Assembly (NCBI GenBank): GCA_037893225.1
Contig: JAZGUH010000485.1
Span: 1-64,000 of the forward strand
DNA length: 64,000 bases
Reading direction: 5' to 3'
Source: Hippasteria phrygiana
Lineage: Eukaryota; Echinodermata; Asteroidea; Valvatida; Goniasteridae
The notes under the pieces were generated by a model. The model ran no database searches, was not told the origin of the DNA, and saw nothing but the letters and a program-made list of their open reading frames with translations. Below, piece after piece: positions 26,016 to 38,402 of the stretch. A program made the translations under genes and the position numbers. Each line of letters opens with the position of its first letter. Within the stretch, counting starts at the first letter, position 1.

Positions 26016-26290
26016 AGCCCATAAGCCACAAAAGTTTTGACTAGTGTTTGTACTCAAAGCTACATGTACCAGCCCATAAGCCACAACAGTTTTGACTAGT
26101 GTTTGTACTCAAAGCTACATGTACCAGCCCATAAGCCACAAAAGTTTTGACTAGTGTTTGTACTCAAAGCTACATGTACCAGCCCATAAGCCACAAAAGT
26201 TTTGAATAGTGTTTGTACTCAAAGCTACATGTACCAGCCCATAAGCCACAAAAGTTTTGACTAGTGTTTTTACTCAAAGCTACATCTAAC
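26016..26290. repeat. 55-bp tandem repeat, five units
   Basis: Units start AGCCCATAAGCCACAAAAGT at 26016, 26071, 26126, 26181 and 26236, with only a few substitutions among them. Each of the first four ends in TACATGTACC. Confidence 0.95.
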
Positions 26291-26417
26291 ATGTACATGT
26301 ACATGTGTACTACAAAGCCCCATTTTCACATCTTGCCAAATTCACAAGGGTGGGTGACAGCAAACTTGAGGTACTTCTATTTCACCGATTCAAAAAGTCC
26401 TCTGGCAGCAGACAATT

Positions 26418-26575
26418 AATTAAAACCCTAACCCTCCAGGGCATGTTTGCGAGAACCCTGCCAGACGCATCAGATTGCATACTTTGTCACATTGACTTGT
26501 GTGTAGAGTGCAGCTAAGTGGAGCTGTCAGCACAGATGCACTGTGCTGCGTCTGGCAGGGTTAGGGTTATGTAGC
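26418..26575. repeat. AACCCTGCCAGACGCA MITE, copy 2
   Basis: Same ends and interior as the copy at 1.94 kb, bordered by CCCTAACCCTCCAGGG and TTAGGGTTA. Confidence 0.65.
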
Positions 26576-27570
26576 TTAACCCGATTATTTCAGCCTGTCC
26601 TCATTTTGTTATCTGCACATACTACCCAAGGCCTACCTTTTCAGTCAAGACAAACTTTAACACAATGTTCAATTGCTCAATATTGACCCACTAAACCTTC
26701 AAAGGAAATCAGGCTATTCAAAAAAACACACAATGGCCTTTTAGTACTCAATTTTAAAAGAAAAAACAAAACAGATTGTGTCCACATTGTGTGATTTTTT
26801 GCCTCACAAACTTTGTACTGTTATTAAGAGCCAGTTCTTCAATTCAGGCTGCATTGTGTGGTTTAGTTTTTATTGTATACAGATTAGAAGTTCAATTGAA
26901 AATAATTCAAAAAGTCACTTGACGAGGCGCACAAATTTTGGCAGGAAGTACGTTTGACCTTGGTGCATTTTTAAGTTTAGAGATCGCAGTGATTTCAAAG
27001 TACCGTACGAAACAAAATCCTCCAGCATACAATGTACACGTACATGTACGATGTAGCTCCCCTATGGGCTTTAGACATTGGAGTTACATGTACATGGGTA
27101 CAAGTGTGATTCATTCTTCAGTTACAGGAATACAGGAACCGTTCGACTAAATCAAAATCCCGTTATTAAATTAATTTACTGACATTTTAATAGCTTTTGA
27201 AGTTTCCTGTTTTGCCAAAAAATGTGCAAAAATGTATTGACAGAACAGCCAAAGTGAATGATGGCATGGTAACAAATGCATCGATTTCTTCTGATTTGAG
27301 GTTTTAAAATTATCTGAAGAGGATTTAGTTACATGTACATGTACTATAATCAGATCTGATTCACATTGCTTTAGACATTATTGGCAATCATAAGCCGTGT
27401 CGGAATGACTTGGTTACGGCTTAAAATTAGTTACACAAGTCTATGTGATGTGGCTGCAGCTACTACCATAGACATGTGTGTAATTTCAAGCCACAGACAA
27501 GTAATTCGGACACGGCCTCAGTGTCTTTTGGACACCATTTTGTTTTGGACACCAATTTTCTGCTTTGTTT

Positions 27571-27694
27571 AATTAACCCTAACCCTCCAGGGTATTTTGG
27601 CTAGAAACCCTGCCAGACGCATCAGATTGCATACTTTGTTCACACTGACTTGTGTGCAGATGCACTGTGCTGCGTCTGGCAGGGTTAAGGTTAA
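27571..27694. repeat. AACCCTGCCAGACGCA MITE, copy 3
   Basis: Third copy, slightly deleted in the middle, with the same telomere-like borders. Confidence 0.65.
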
Positions 27695-28109
27695 TTATGA
27701 ATTCCGGTTCAACTGTAATTGGGTTTATTTATTAACCACATCCAAAAGCGGAAGAACCGCCAATTAAAGGAATGGGATAAAAAATATAAAATAATTTAAA
27801 GCATAAATATTAAATATAACCATTCCCTACATTAAAAATATAAATATATATGGAACAGTCAGATGTTGCGCATCACACTTTCACGTACGGGGTGGTTTAA
27901 TATCTCAGACTTTTTAATATAACTATAAGAAATCAGACACTTGAAATTTTATTTTAAATCAATGCATTACATGACAGAGTTGTGCCATATAAAATGAAAG
28001 CTTATTTCATGTTCTTTCAGACCAACTGTAAAGCTGAAAAATGTATTTTTAACACATCAGACTCATTTTTGTAGAGCGGGTCACATATGTTTTTTTATTT
28101 CAATAATTC

Positions 28110-28345
28110 CTCTGGGGTGAGATTTGAGAAAAATGAAAAAATCCACAAAACTTTTGGAGGCATTTGATTTGTTCGGCATTACTGAAAAAGGCATAAGAAA
28201 ACTGCCTTTTTTTACTGCCAAAACATGCGGTTCAGAATTGACAAAATTAGAATTAAAAGAAGACTGTTTCAGGTTGCAGAGGTCATTTTGGAATGATAAA
28301 AACAATTCAAGGACCACAAGAGAAATCTCACCCTTGATGTATATT
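28110..28345 (+). repeat. Interspersed repeat family G, copy 3
   Basis: GGTGAGATTTGAGAAAAATG to GAAATCTCACCC are short inverted ends. The interior has GGTTGCAGAGGTCATTTTGG. The open frame here is repeat-derived. Confidence 0.55.
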
Positions 28346-28490
28346 AATTTCTTAGAAAGAGGCGTGGAAAATACATGTAAGACACTGCGTTTTAGAAGCT
28401 CTCGGAGTCACGGCCAAGTGTGACAAGTCACAACCTGAATGCCTTTCCACATTGAACATTGCTATTTTGATCATTTTGTGCCCTTTTCAG

Positions 28491-28583
28491 AAAAGTAGAG
28501 CAACGACTTTGCGAATAGCGGTCCCTGCCGCGTCACTGGGGACTTCCTCGTCCTACAACGGGGAGTCCAACCAGCACCACTAG
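28491..28583 (+). other. Possible terminal coding exon
   Basis: A strong acceptor (ttgtgcccttttcag) is followed by 30 open codons and TAG in one frame only (KSRATTLRIAVPAASLGTSS then SYNGESNQHH). The segment is GC-rich within AT-rich surroundings. It looks like the C-terminal exon of a plus-strand gene, but no protein family is recognised and upstream exons cannot be linked. Confidence 0.25.
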
Positions 28584-29699
28584 ATGCTTAACAGCACGGT
28601 AATCAGGTGCTGTATAAACACGATCACGCAATCAATCGCAAGCGCGGGCAAACGCCTCTGCATCGTAATGGTGAAAGCCATTTTTTTTTTTGAGAACAAT
28701 ATCGGTCGTGTCCAGGCTTTAAAAATATCCTGGCCTGCTTTAAGTTGGAACACGCACTCGCCGAGGCCTGCTTGATGCGACTTTGCTTGTCAATCACGCC
28801 AATTGGAGCCCTCGGAGATTCGGCCTAAAAATATCGAGACTCGGAACCATTGATCCATTAAGTGGAAGGGACCTCGGTTTGTAACTGACAATACGAAAAA
28901 CAAGCATTTCTAAAAAATTATAAAAAAATCACAATTTAAAGAAAAAAAAATGTGAAAGAATTTTTAAAGCTGGGTAGATTGTAGTTTTTGGTGTACATGT
29001 CAGTAATTCTTTCTGCTTTTTACTTTGAAACATTAAGTTTCAGTTATAAAACAATTATCACAAATACATGTACCATCAGAAATATTGTTTGATGGTTTGT
29101 TTATGTAACACTTGTACCCTCAATGTGTAATTTCTTATTCAATATTAAATCGATGTACATTGTACATGTTATTCCATAAATTTGGGGTCCAAAGGTGTGA
29201 CATAGGGTGCATCGAGTAGCTTATCCGGATCGACTCGGGTGAAGGCGGGTTAGCCACGAGAGCTGGGCAAAAAAAAGAAAAAAGAACTGGATTCATTCAT
29301 AATACGCCTGCACACGGCACCATAAATCACACAGTGGAACAACCAAGGGTGAACATTATCACCTGTTTATGTGTGGATGACATGACTGTCATGTTGTCTT
29401 TTGTCAAGCCACCCATGCCTCACAATGTGTATTATGTACTACATCCAGCATGCACAAAGCACTACACATCATGCATACATTGTCAAGTTGACCTTTTGTG
29501 CACATTCATGTGAGGACTGTTTTGGCTGTTCCGTGTGGTGGTCTCACTCCCTTGGAGCAGGTACATGTATGTGTGGTGCGTTTATTATAAGACAAAGATT
29601 TGTGGTAGCGCTGTGTGGTACACTCTTTTGTGAGTTTGTGGGGTTTCTGAAAAGAACCAGGAGAAACTCACAAAATCAACCCCACAAACTGAAATCTGG

Positions 29700-29905
29700 G
29701 GCAATTCCTGGCCACTTTCCCTTGACTGTTTTGAGCAAAAGTTGTTAAGATTATATCATAGGCAAAATTTAGTTTATTTGAAATTGTTTAGAATACATTT
29801 GTATACTCTTGCTCTTAAATTTATAGCGTAGTGGTAGCGTAGAGGCAGGATTCAAGCGTAGTGCCAATTCCCGAAAGTGTAGTGGGTGCTAGCGCTATTT
29901 AATGC
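29700..29905 (+). repeat. Dispersed repeat (ATTCCTGGCCACTTTCCC family), copy 2
   Basis: Second copy of the repeat at 2.12 kb, in the same orientation and with small differences. Both end near TGTTAGCGCTATTTA or TGCTAGCGCTATTTA. Confidence 0.65.
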
Positions 29906-30136
29906 CTGGCTAGAAGACTAAGTAGTGATACTGTACACGTATGTATCGCATCACAGAAAAGTGCATCATACATTGTACATCATGGTATTATAACAGCGAG
30001 TTATTCCTGCCGTAGGACATGAGTTCTATTTATAAAAGGTGTGCCATTTCTAGGGGTGTGCATTTACGGGTAGTAAAAGAACCGGGTACCCGATTGAAAC
30101 AAATATGGGTACCCGTTAAAGAAACCCAACCCAGAA

Positions 30137-31343
30137 TAGGGCTGTTTATTTTCGAATAATTAAGTATTCGATTTTTCAAAACTGGGTTTGACCGGATATT
30201 CAAATATTCGGTACTCGCAGACCAAGTTTTTTATGCAACAGCTGCAACTGTTTGCCGTGCCGGTAAAAAAGTTGCACACAAAGCACGCAAGTGTTTTACA
30301 TGCGGCGATTGATATTAGTAGTGGACTGCCCGATTGACCTTTCTATAGCCGTGTCCGCACTGGACTTATTTTTCGGAAGGTTTTACCGAGACGATGGTAA
30401 AATGAAAAATGGTCAAATGTGACCACTGTCCGCACTTGGACTTTCGACACGGGAAAATTTTACCGAGACCGTGGGAGAAGCAACCGAGCTGTCAATATAA
30501 GGACTCATGAGGGCGCTTTGCGTGACCTTTCTACATTGACACGATTGACCCAAATCACGCGTGCCTTTTCATTTTTCCGGCTGATGTGTACAAATAGGAC
30601 TACATCGATTAGCACCAATCAAACTTCTGACTGTATCAATAATAATATCTGCCATGATTGCAGACAAAAAAAGAACAACGCACTGGAATTTGGAAACTTG
30701 CCACGTGCACCGCACCGCGGTGAAGCAATGCAAAGCGCATGCGTGGTGTCCCAGTGTAGCATGACCTCGCGCTCGGTCCGGATGTACGCTTTCCTGAGCC
30801 GCTTTTACCGACTCGCACTGTCCGCACTGGACTTATCGTCTCGGGAAAAGTTACCTGGTCAGTTTTCCTGGGCAGCAGTTGGCCGGTAGAAGTAACCGCT
30901 GGACTCAGGAAAAGTAACTGAGAGGAAAACGTCCTAGGCTGTCCGCACTGGACTTAAAATGGGAAAAGTACCCATCGTCTCGGTAAGTTTTACCAAAATA
31001 AGTCCAGTGCGGACAGGGCTTATGTATGTATGCGCCTGTTGTATCCGGATCATTACGGGTATAATTTTGTATTATGGTATAACATTCTGTTAACAAGAAA
31101 ACAAACACCAGCCTGCATTTTTGCAGTAATTATTTTATATGTGTGAAGAGTTTTACGGACGGGAATAATAAACCTCCGTCCACAAGAAGTTAACGTCCAT
31201 AAAAATGAGGCATTTGACACTGCTACGTGACGTAACTTTTCTAATAAAATAGCATCAGAGTCGAATCTGTAACGTGCATATTTTTCGAATATTCGAACCG
31301 GCAAAAAGGTATTTGAATATTCGGCACATTTGGGACAGCCCTG
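30137..31343. mobile_element. hAT-like MITE, family H1, copy 4 (nested in H2)
   Basis: Ends TAGGGCTGT and ACAGCCCTG, flanked by ACCCAGAA (30129-30136) and ACCCAAAA (31344-31351). It is itself split at about 30347 by a family C element; sequence on both sides aligns with the intact H1 copy at 50.0 kb. Confidence 0.8.
30347..31020. mobile_element. Family C element nested inside H1
   Basis: Termini AGCCGTGTCCGCACTGGACT and its near reverse complement. It holds about five internal copies of the GTCCGCACTGGACTT core, alternating in direction with GACGATGG and TTTTACCGAGAC words. A 2-bp TA duplication is possible but not certain. Open frames inside are not gene-like. Confidence 0.7.
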
Positions 31344-31873
31344 ACCCAAAACTTCTAATCCCGGAAGTTGTAATAATGTCTTTCTCTGAGATTCAAAAAA
31401 GTCTGATTTCAGACAAAAGTCTGAAAAATCTCATGCCTGTCCGGTAAACACGATCACTTCTCCACATACATGTACATTGCGTGAGCCGGCACGTGCATGC
31501 GCCAGCATATCACAAAAGACGGTTGTCCTGAAGCTTTATACAGTTGTATTCATTGCAGAATGATGCTACACGTATGTCTCGTCGAGGCTCTTATCCATAC
31601 CCAGACTACAAAAACCACGACCGGTAAATTCGCTTTATCGTTAACTTTCGTGAGCGCCATAAACATTAAATCTGTTCTGTTTTCCATGTAGTCAGGTTTT
31701 AATTTTGAAAATTCCTGACAAATATCATTCAAAACCTTTCCCTTTTTATTGTTTGGGAAGTTATGATGCGATAACGTATAGTTGTACTCGATTCCATAAT
31801 CTGGAACCGGCTCCTGACATAAACGGTCTGGTACTCGGGTACCCCGGTTCCGATGCACACCCTTAGCCAATTC

Positions 31874-32948
31874 TTGACCATCATCGTGATGATCAAATGG
31901 GAAGGAGTCTTGCGGTTTACGTTGCGGTTAAGTAACGATCGCACCAAATACTCCGTTAATCTCCAACTTCCCAGATAAAGGGAGAACGCAGTCTGTTTGA
32001 TCTTATTGTAAATAAGCGGTGAACAAAAACATTATTCTATTCAACATCACATTCTCCATTAGAATGCTCGTTTTCAAAGAAAGGTCATCAAAGTCACATC
32101 ACGGGATACATGTAGGTCATGGAGTCCACTAGATCAACCGCTTTTAAATTACCGACTCGTCCGGAAGTGTGATGGATATATTTCGTGCCCCGATATACAA
32201 GTACAAGTATATAGTGCATGCATCGTGGTTCGTGCTACGCCATTTCCAATCACCTACTTCATATAGACTGTGACAGTCAGAGTGCGGAAGGAACTTATTA
32301 ATAAACCCCTTCTTGTCTTTGCGGTGACTAACGGTGTCAGAGGGGTTAACCCAGACAACGTCTGGGTCAGACCCAAGACAGAAATGTACACTCTACATGT
32401 AGATGGAACCGAGGGACAAGAATGAACACGCAGGGTTATACTTTAGTTACTCATCGAGTTTCATAACACTGAAGTTGGCACGAAGTTACACATGTACATG
32501 TACTTATTTTTTGTATTTGCAGGCTCCGATACCATTTTTTTTTTAAATGGGAAAGATTTTACTTTAATACCCCCCTCCAAAATGAATCAAGAACAGCAAA
32601 ACCTTGGAAAATAACCAACCCTCCTTGATAACTGTCTAAACATGTGGCACAACCTGTTATTTCAAGATTTATGTCGGCAGAATCTGTAAAAAAAAATGAG
32701 ACAGAAATCAACATGTATGTGAACACTTTGAGTGACCCAAGAAAACAGAAAATACAAACTTCTTTTCCTTATATTTCACGAACATTTCCCAACAAAATTC
32801 TCACAAATTCTCACAAATTGTTTACACAATTCTGAACACAGATGGATAGTTATTTTTCAAGATTTGCTCTTCCTGACTGATTTTGGTGGGGGTATTAAAG
32901 TAAAATCTTTCAAAAAAATGTAGTGTCATGTATTGTCACGCATGTAGT
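31874..32948. other. Stretch without a recognisable gene or repeat
   Basis: Mixed sequence after the nested H2 element, with AT-rich runs and some TACATGTA words. Open frames are short and without splice context. Confidence 0.35.
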
Positions 32949-33451
32949 GTCACGCCCATAGAGCTACGTGTATATTAAATTACTAGAGCGCTAACTCCCC
33001 ATCTTAGGCGCGGAAATACTTTAAATCCTCTATGCGCGCAGACATTTTGAATTCGTGTGCGTGTTTGTAGAACATAATGAAATGGAGTGAATTTTAAAAG
33101 TGTTCTCTAAATGCAACGCGGAAGTACAAAATAGGCAAACAACTTAAGCGCGTCATGACGGTTAAAAAACGTCACGGCAAAAATCATCTGCAGCGCGGTA
33201 CGCGCACGCGTTTGCGTTGTTTGCGCAGAGAAAAATAAAATGCTCATTTACTGATTGTACGTTTCGGCGTATCGTCTTCGATAACGCAACTTTATGGATT
33301 ACAAACGCAGATATGCAAATAGCCGTACAAAAATCGTACAAAATTTCGAGTTTTCCATAGGTTTGTACACAAACATGGATGTGCCCAGCAGGCATCACTT
33401 TGCACATCGAGTTAACGCTCTAGTAATTTAATATAGCTCTATGGTCACGCC
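32949..33451. mobile_element. hAT-like MITE, family H3, with perfect 8-bp TSD
   Basis: The element at 32957-33443 (487 bp) has CATAGAGCTA and TAGCTCTATG ends and AATTACTAGAGCG subterminal repeats. It is flanked by exact GTCACGCC duplications at 32949-32956 and 33444-33451. The interior is richer in CpG than the surroundings and rich in GCGC words. No second copy is in the window. Confidence 0.82.
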
Positions 33452-35379
33452 TCAATTCAGGGTCGATTTCACGGGATCCACAATGCTGGATTCTGAGCTT
33501 ACGGCCTGCAATTCTGTGCTGACCGAGTTAGCAAAGAACTTTTCTGCGCTAACCTGTAAGCACATAATCCTTACTTACATTGTACATGTACATTGTAATT
33601 TGTATAGATGTACACAAGCCAAAATGTCTTGCTAACCCATGAAACACGCTAACTGCTAAAATAGAATGTTCTATTATAGTTGGTGGCTTTCGGAGCACAT
33701 GTTAATGCGCTGCACCATTATACGCCTCATAGTCATGTACATTTTGTATATTGCACACGTACTGCCAATTACACATGCTCAACAAACAAAATGTTTGTAG
33801 AACATTACTGTCACTGTACATATGAACTAAAACGCACATGGCATGCCTCATCTATCACTATAAAATTTATGATAAAATATGATGTATTCATATACATGTA
33901 TTACTCATTAAACATTTTACAAAAATTTCATTCAGTGAATAACCCTTTTTCAAAAGAACCAGGGTTTGCCCGTATCGAGTGCTAAACTAAATTTATTTTA
34001 TGAGGCCTCTTATTAAACTCATACTGACAAGTTAAAAGATCCTGCAAGTGTGCGACTCTTTTCAAACCCCATCCATCCACTACGTGGTATTTCAGAAGTT
34101 GGTACCTACCTCGGTAAAAGTCGCAGGCTTTTGAACATGTATACATTGTACCGGGTAAACAGGAGCTATTAAAATTATTGAAAGAAAAAAATATTTCAAG
34201 CCAGAACTGGCAAAAGCAGGAAAGCAAAACGTGCTGGTTTGTTAACTTAAAGTAGTGATCGTGAAAATATGTGAAAAATGTATTCTCATTGTGCACAAAA
34301 CAATAATCATCACGCTACACAAAGGGAGGCCAAGCACCTATTGTAACAGCAAGCCCTCACGCGTATTGCCAACCAGCTAGAACCCATGACTAAGGGGCAA
34401 ATTCCTCTGATGAATGTCATACTACTTACTAGGCCCGATACTCTCTGGATCTAATAACTTTGAAAATCATTATTTTTATCTATTGCCTAGATTACAACAA
34501 TACGCAAACACTGCCAAATGACAAGTCCTTCGATCTACCACCAGCGTCAAGAAAAAGAATGCATAAACCCATGGCAGCCATGTTAAAATATTACTCAACC
34601 AACACGTCAACAACAAAAGCCGGTGCGATTTTGATCTAGTTATCCTACCCATTTCCATTCCCGAAAAACAAGGACAGTTTGTCATGAAATCGAAGCAGCT
34701 GACCTAATTCCCGGCATCGTGCCTGCCATAAAAAGTGGGCCAGGCACTTAGGTTGGTAATCGCGATCGTTGTTTTGTGGACGCGCGGCCGGCTAGACAGC
34801 TCCACGACCCCGCCGTGACAGCGCGAAAATTGAGAAAAGGCCATTATGCAAATAAAAGCCGAGGAACGACGACATGGCATACGTACGTGTTGGCGACACG
34901 CCGATCAGCTGACGAACCAAAACACAAGCACGAGGTCACACAAATTCCACCATCAAATTGTCAGAATCGATCCCTTTCTAACTAAATGTCACACACAGGC
35001 ATGTTGCTAATGTATCCATCGTGTCGTATAAGTGCAAATTATGAGTGTTTTCGAGTGAAAAGGGGGGATTTTGTGACGTTTTTGAAAGACCAATTCGGCC
35101 TACGATGACTGACGAGTAACGGGCAAACGAAGTTGCCGGTGTGTGCTCGGTCCGCGTAAAACGGCACAAACGACTGAAAACACAACCGATCATTTAGCAT
35201 TTAGCACGGTCTAAAATGCTCATACAAACAGCCAAACACCCACTACATACATCGCTGAAACATTAGTTGTAAACCTGGATGATAAATTAGTTGGCAAAAG
35301 TACATCAAAAAGTGAGAATCTGGGGTATGTATGAACCGACATGACCGATCGAGTTGGTCGGGTGAGACGGCAGAACAGT
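33452..35379. other. Stretch without a recognisable gene
   Basis: No repeat shared with the window and no convincing exon. Composition becomes less AT-rich from about 34700 toward the CpG-rich block on the right. Confidence 0.35.
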
Positions 35380-36310
35380 CACTGTGCGTGATTCACGCAT
35401 CGGCCCGCTGAGTCAGCCAGCATGGCCGGTGCATCATCTTCGAATAATCTCATTAAACATTTTTCCTGAAAGTCGATCAACGAAACTACTCATACAGAAG
35501 GGAAGCTTATTTTCGGAAGTAGGCAATGGGGGCCAAGACACGTTTGATTTTCTTGAAAAATTTTAACACGAGGTTTGAAAACGTAAACAAGGAAGTGATC
35601 TCGTGAAAGGTAGTCGGGTGCCGATTATTAATATTACGCTAGCGCCCTCCAGAAAAATCACCCTAAAATATGCTTGTTTGAGAAAATAAATGTCGGGAAA
35701 ATGCACTCACCTGTCTTATGAAAACTTTACTATTCAATTTTGATGCCAGTCTGGTACAGATCTGAGGTCAGAATTCCCCCAGGGTTGTTCAAACCCTGCG
35801 TCCAGGGGTCAATCACATCGACGAGCCACTCGGAAATTGGCGCGCGAAAATGAAAATTTAACGGGTTTGTTGACGGTCGGCACAGTCCCGATCTCTCCCC
35901 CGATCGGCTTCAAAAGTACGGAAATAATCGGAGAAAACTCCGAAATATTCCAGGAATAAAGTTATTCCACCGTTGTGATGATTTTTCCTCTTGTCAACAG
36001 AAGTCGCATCGACGTTGTGAGATTATTTTCTCATGAAGAATCTCGATTGAGTTCGGCGCCAAAAAATAAAATGGCGGAAAGCTACCGCTTCGTTCTTTAT
36101 TCGAACGTCATCATCGCGGACGCGACCTCAAGGCCGGTAGCCGTGGCGACCGCCAATCATCCGTCGGCTCGTTTGATCTCCCATACGCCACGCCTACTTT
36201 TCTATGACAACGGATACAAAGCTCCCGGATGAAGATGATGTCATCACAAAAACAAACTGTGCTAACATTCCCGGATGTTATGACACGAATTTGCCGCGAA
36301 AATCTCGAAT
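35380..36310 (-). promoter_or_regulatory. CpG-rich block with minus-strand splice donor, candidate promoter/first exon
   Basis: CpG dinucleotides are clearly denser here than in flanking DNA. The consensus donor CAG|gtgagt lies on the minus strand, with its exon edge at 35711. The sequence upstream of it lacks a long open frame, as in a non-coding first exon. An AAAATGGCGG (YY1-like) word occurs at about 36068. A gene running leftward from here is plausible, but its coding exons are not identified. Confidence 0.35.
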
Positions 36311-38323
36311 GCGATCATGCGATGTAGTATGATTGTCGTATACGATGGAAGATTTTGTTATATCAGTGTTAATTGTTAAAAACATTATTAGAATTAGAAT
36401 AGTCGATTGTCCAGTAACACTTCTACAGTCTTGTAGATGGTGTTATTTGCTTTCAAGATCAGCTGTTTAACAAATTCCAAGCAAATATTTGCCGCAGTTG
36501 GTCAAGTCATTGCGCAACCAACTAGACCAACGTGTGTTACGCAGTACGATTATCTCGCTAAACTCATAATGACTCATGTTTTACTTTCATTGCAATGGGT
36601 GATGACATTGTGACTTTATCATCACTTAAATTAACGCCTACTTTAACCGTAATATTGTGTACGAAGCAAAATTTAATTTAATTAATCAAAATATGCATTG
36701 GGTGGTGCTCTCCGATGATTTTTTTTTTATTGGCTTTTGTGATTACTATTATTTGATTTATCTCTTTTGTTTTTGTTTTATTATTTTATTTTATGTTGAT
36801 TTGCATTTTTATTTTTTATTTTGTTTGGGGGAATATATATCTTCCTGCTGGATTTTTTTGTTTCATTCACAGTGGTTTGCAGGTTTTTCATTTAGGACAC
36901 CGTAAACTACGCAACAATAAAATTAGGCCTAATTAATCATTTAAATTGAAATATAAATTAAAAATGTCAAAGTTGGGTGGGCCCCTACGTACCTGGTTAG
37001 TGCCTTGCTCCGGCCGGGTGGGGGGTGGTGCGGCTCCCTCATGCTTCTCAGCCTTAACCCGCACGAGGAAGGACTGAGCAGGGAACTGAGGTGGGGGGGG
37101 GGGGGGGTAAAATAAGGAAATTCCTGATGCCGATGGACATCAGGAATTTTAAAAATTATTGAAATTTTCTATGGCACACACCGTGCCAGCAGGCCTACGT
37201 AGTGGGGGTAGACGACGGGGATAGCTCGGACTTAGAGACGATAGATGGCGCTGTTATGGTATGTTCCTCCACGAAGTTATGTTGCAGACCCCCACCCACC
37301 CCCTACCAATTAACTTTTCCCCCTCTGGTTTGTTTGTTTGCTTTTTTTGCATGGGATAGAGAACGGTCAGTGTTTGCGGGTTTAATATTCCGCCCACTTT
37401 GAACCACATTACAGCACTACAAACGCGTGCTTTTACTACGCCGTCTGGTGTCGACACATGTCGCACATTAATTTATCGCAGATTTCTCAGTGCGATGTTT
37501 CACATTTTATCGCAGATTTCTTTGCAGATATTTGCCTTAACCCGCACATTTCTTTGCAGATTTCGGCCGTGGATTCAGCCGCAGTAGACTCAAAATCTCA
37601 AACGCATCAAGTATAAAAGGTGGTCAACACAAATATATTTTTTTGGGGGGGGGCTTTCATCAACAAAATGTTTAAGTTTTTAGAAAAGTTCCGTTTTTTA
37701 AGCATAACTACGAAAATATTCTGCATGCTCAAAATTGAGAGAAGACCGATTACGTTCACTAGCTTCTAATGTAGTCAGATATTCATATATTTCATATGAT
37801 ACCGGATCGACAGGCTTATACGGTGCGGGGGGGGGGGGGGGGGGGGGGGTAGCACTCATCCCTCCCATTCACAAAAGTTCCACTTTTTCATGTTTATTCA
37901 TTGCGCGGCATCATATAGTTGGACTAAATAGGAAGAGTGCAAAATGTTTGCAATAAGTTGACGCGACACTATCAAAATATAATTTTCGTTTTATTACATG
38001 GTCTGCACTTCACACAATGGTCCATGCCACCGAAGCGTTATTTAGCTAAGAAAAGATTTTTTTTTATATAACTAACATCAGTTGTATGCCCTTCACCGAA
38101 TCAAGAAAACTATTCCAAAACACACACAAATGGCACAGCCAACCCAATCTTGGAAAGTTCCCGCCAAGAAAGAGGCTACCCCGTCAGCAACCATAAAAAG
38201 GGCCTTCTGCCCATTGAAAGAAGGGTCGCATCCTTACTTTTTTTTTAACATAAAAAACAGGTTAAACATTTAGGCTTTGTTTTTTTTACATAAAGTTGGT
38301 TGCAACAGGCAGGGATGTAGTTG
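36311..38323. other. Stretch without a recognisable gene
   Basis: AT-rich sequence with poly-G tracts near 37083-37097 and 37826-37849. No splice-bounded open frame or known domain seen. Confidence 0.35.
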
Positions 38324-38402
38324 AGTCCATCACAAGTCCCTGCAAGTCCATCACAAGTCCCTGCAAGTCCATCACAAGTCCCTGCAAGTCCATCACAAGT
38401 CC
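38324..38402. repeat. 21-bp tandem repeat AGTCCATCACAAGTCCCTGCA
   Basis: Almost four identical units starting at 38324, 38345, 38366 and 38387. Because 21 is a multiple of three it translates as a repeated heptapeptide, but there is no evidence that it is coding. An inverted relative lies near 38511-38540. Confidence 0.9.

Larger units (their letters stand above)
30043..31873. mobile_element. hAT-like MITE, family H2, copy 3, carrying nested insertions
   Basis: The outer element spans 30051-31865, with TAGGGGTGTGCAT and ATGCACACCCTTA ends and flanks GCCATTTC/GCCAATTC (8 bp, one mismatch). Its body is interrupted after GAAACCCA by a family H1 element and resumes at CCCAAAACTTCTAATCCCGG, matching the uninterrupted copy at 13.55 kb. 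Confidence 0.8.

Noticed and set aside
26016..26290. Possible CRISPR-like array
   Set aside because: The units are contiguous 55-bp tandem repeats without unique spacers, in clearly eukaryotic DNA.
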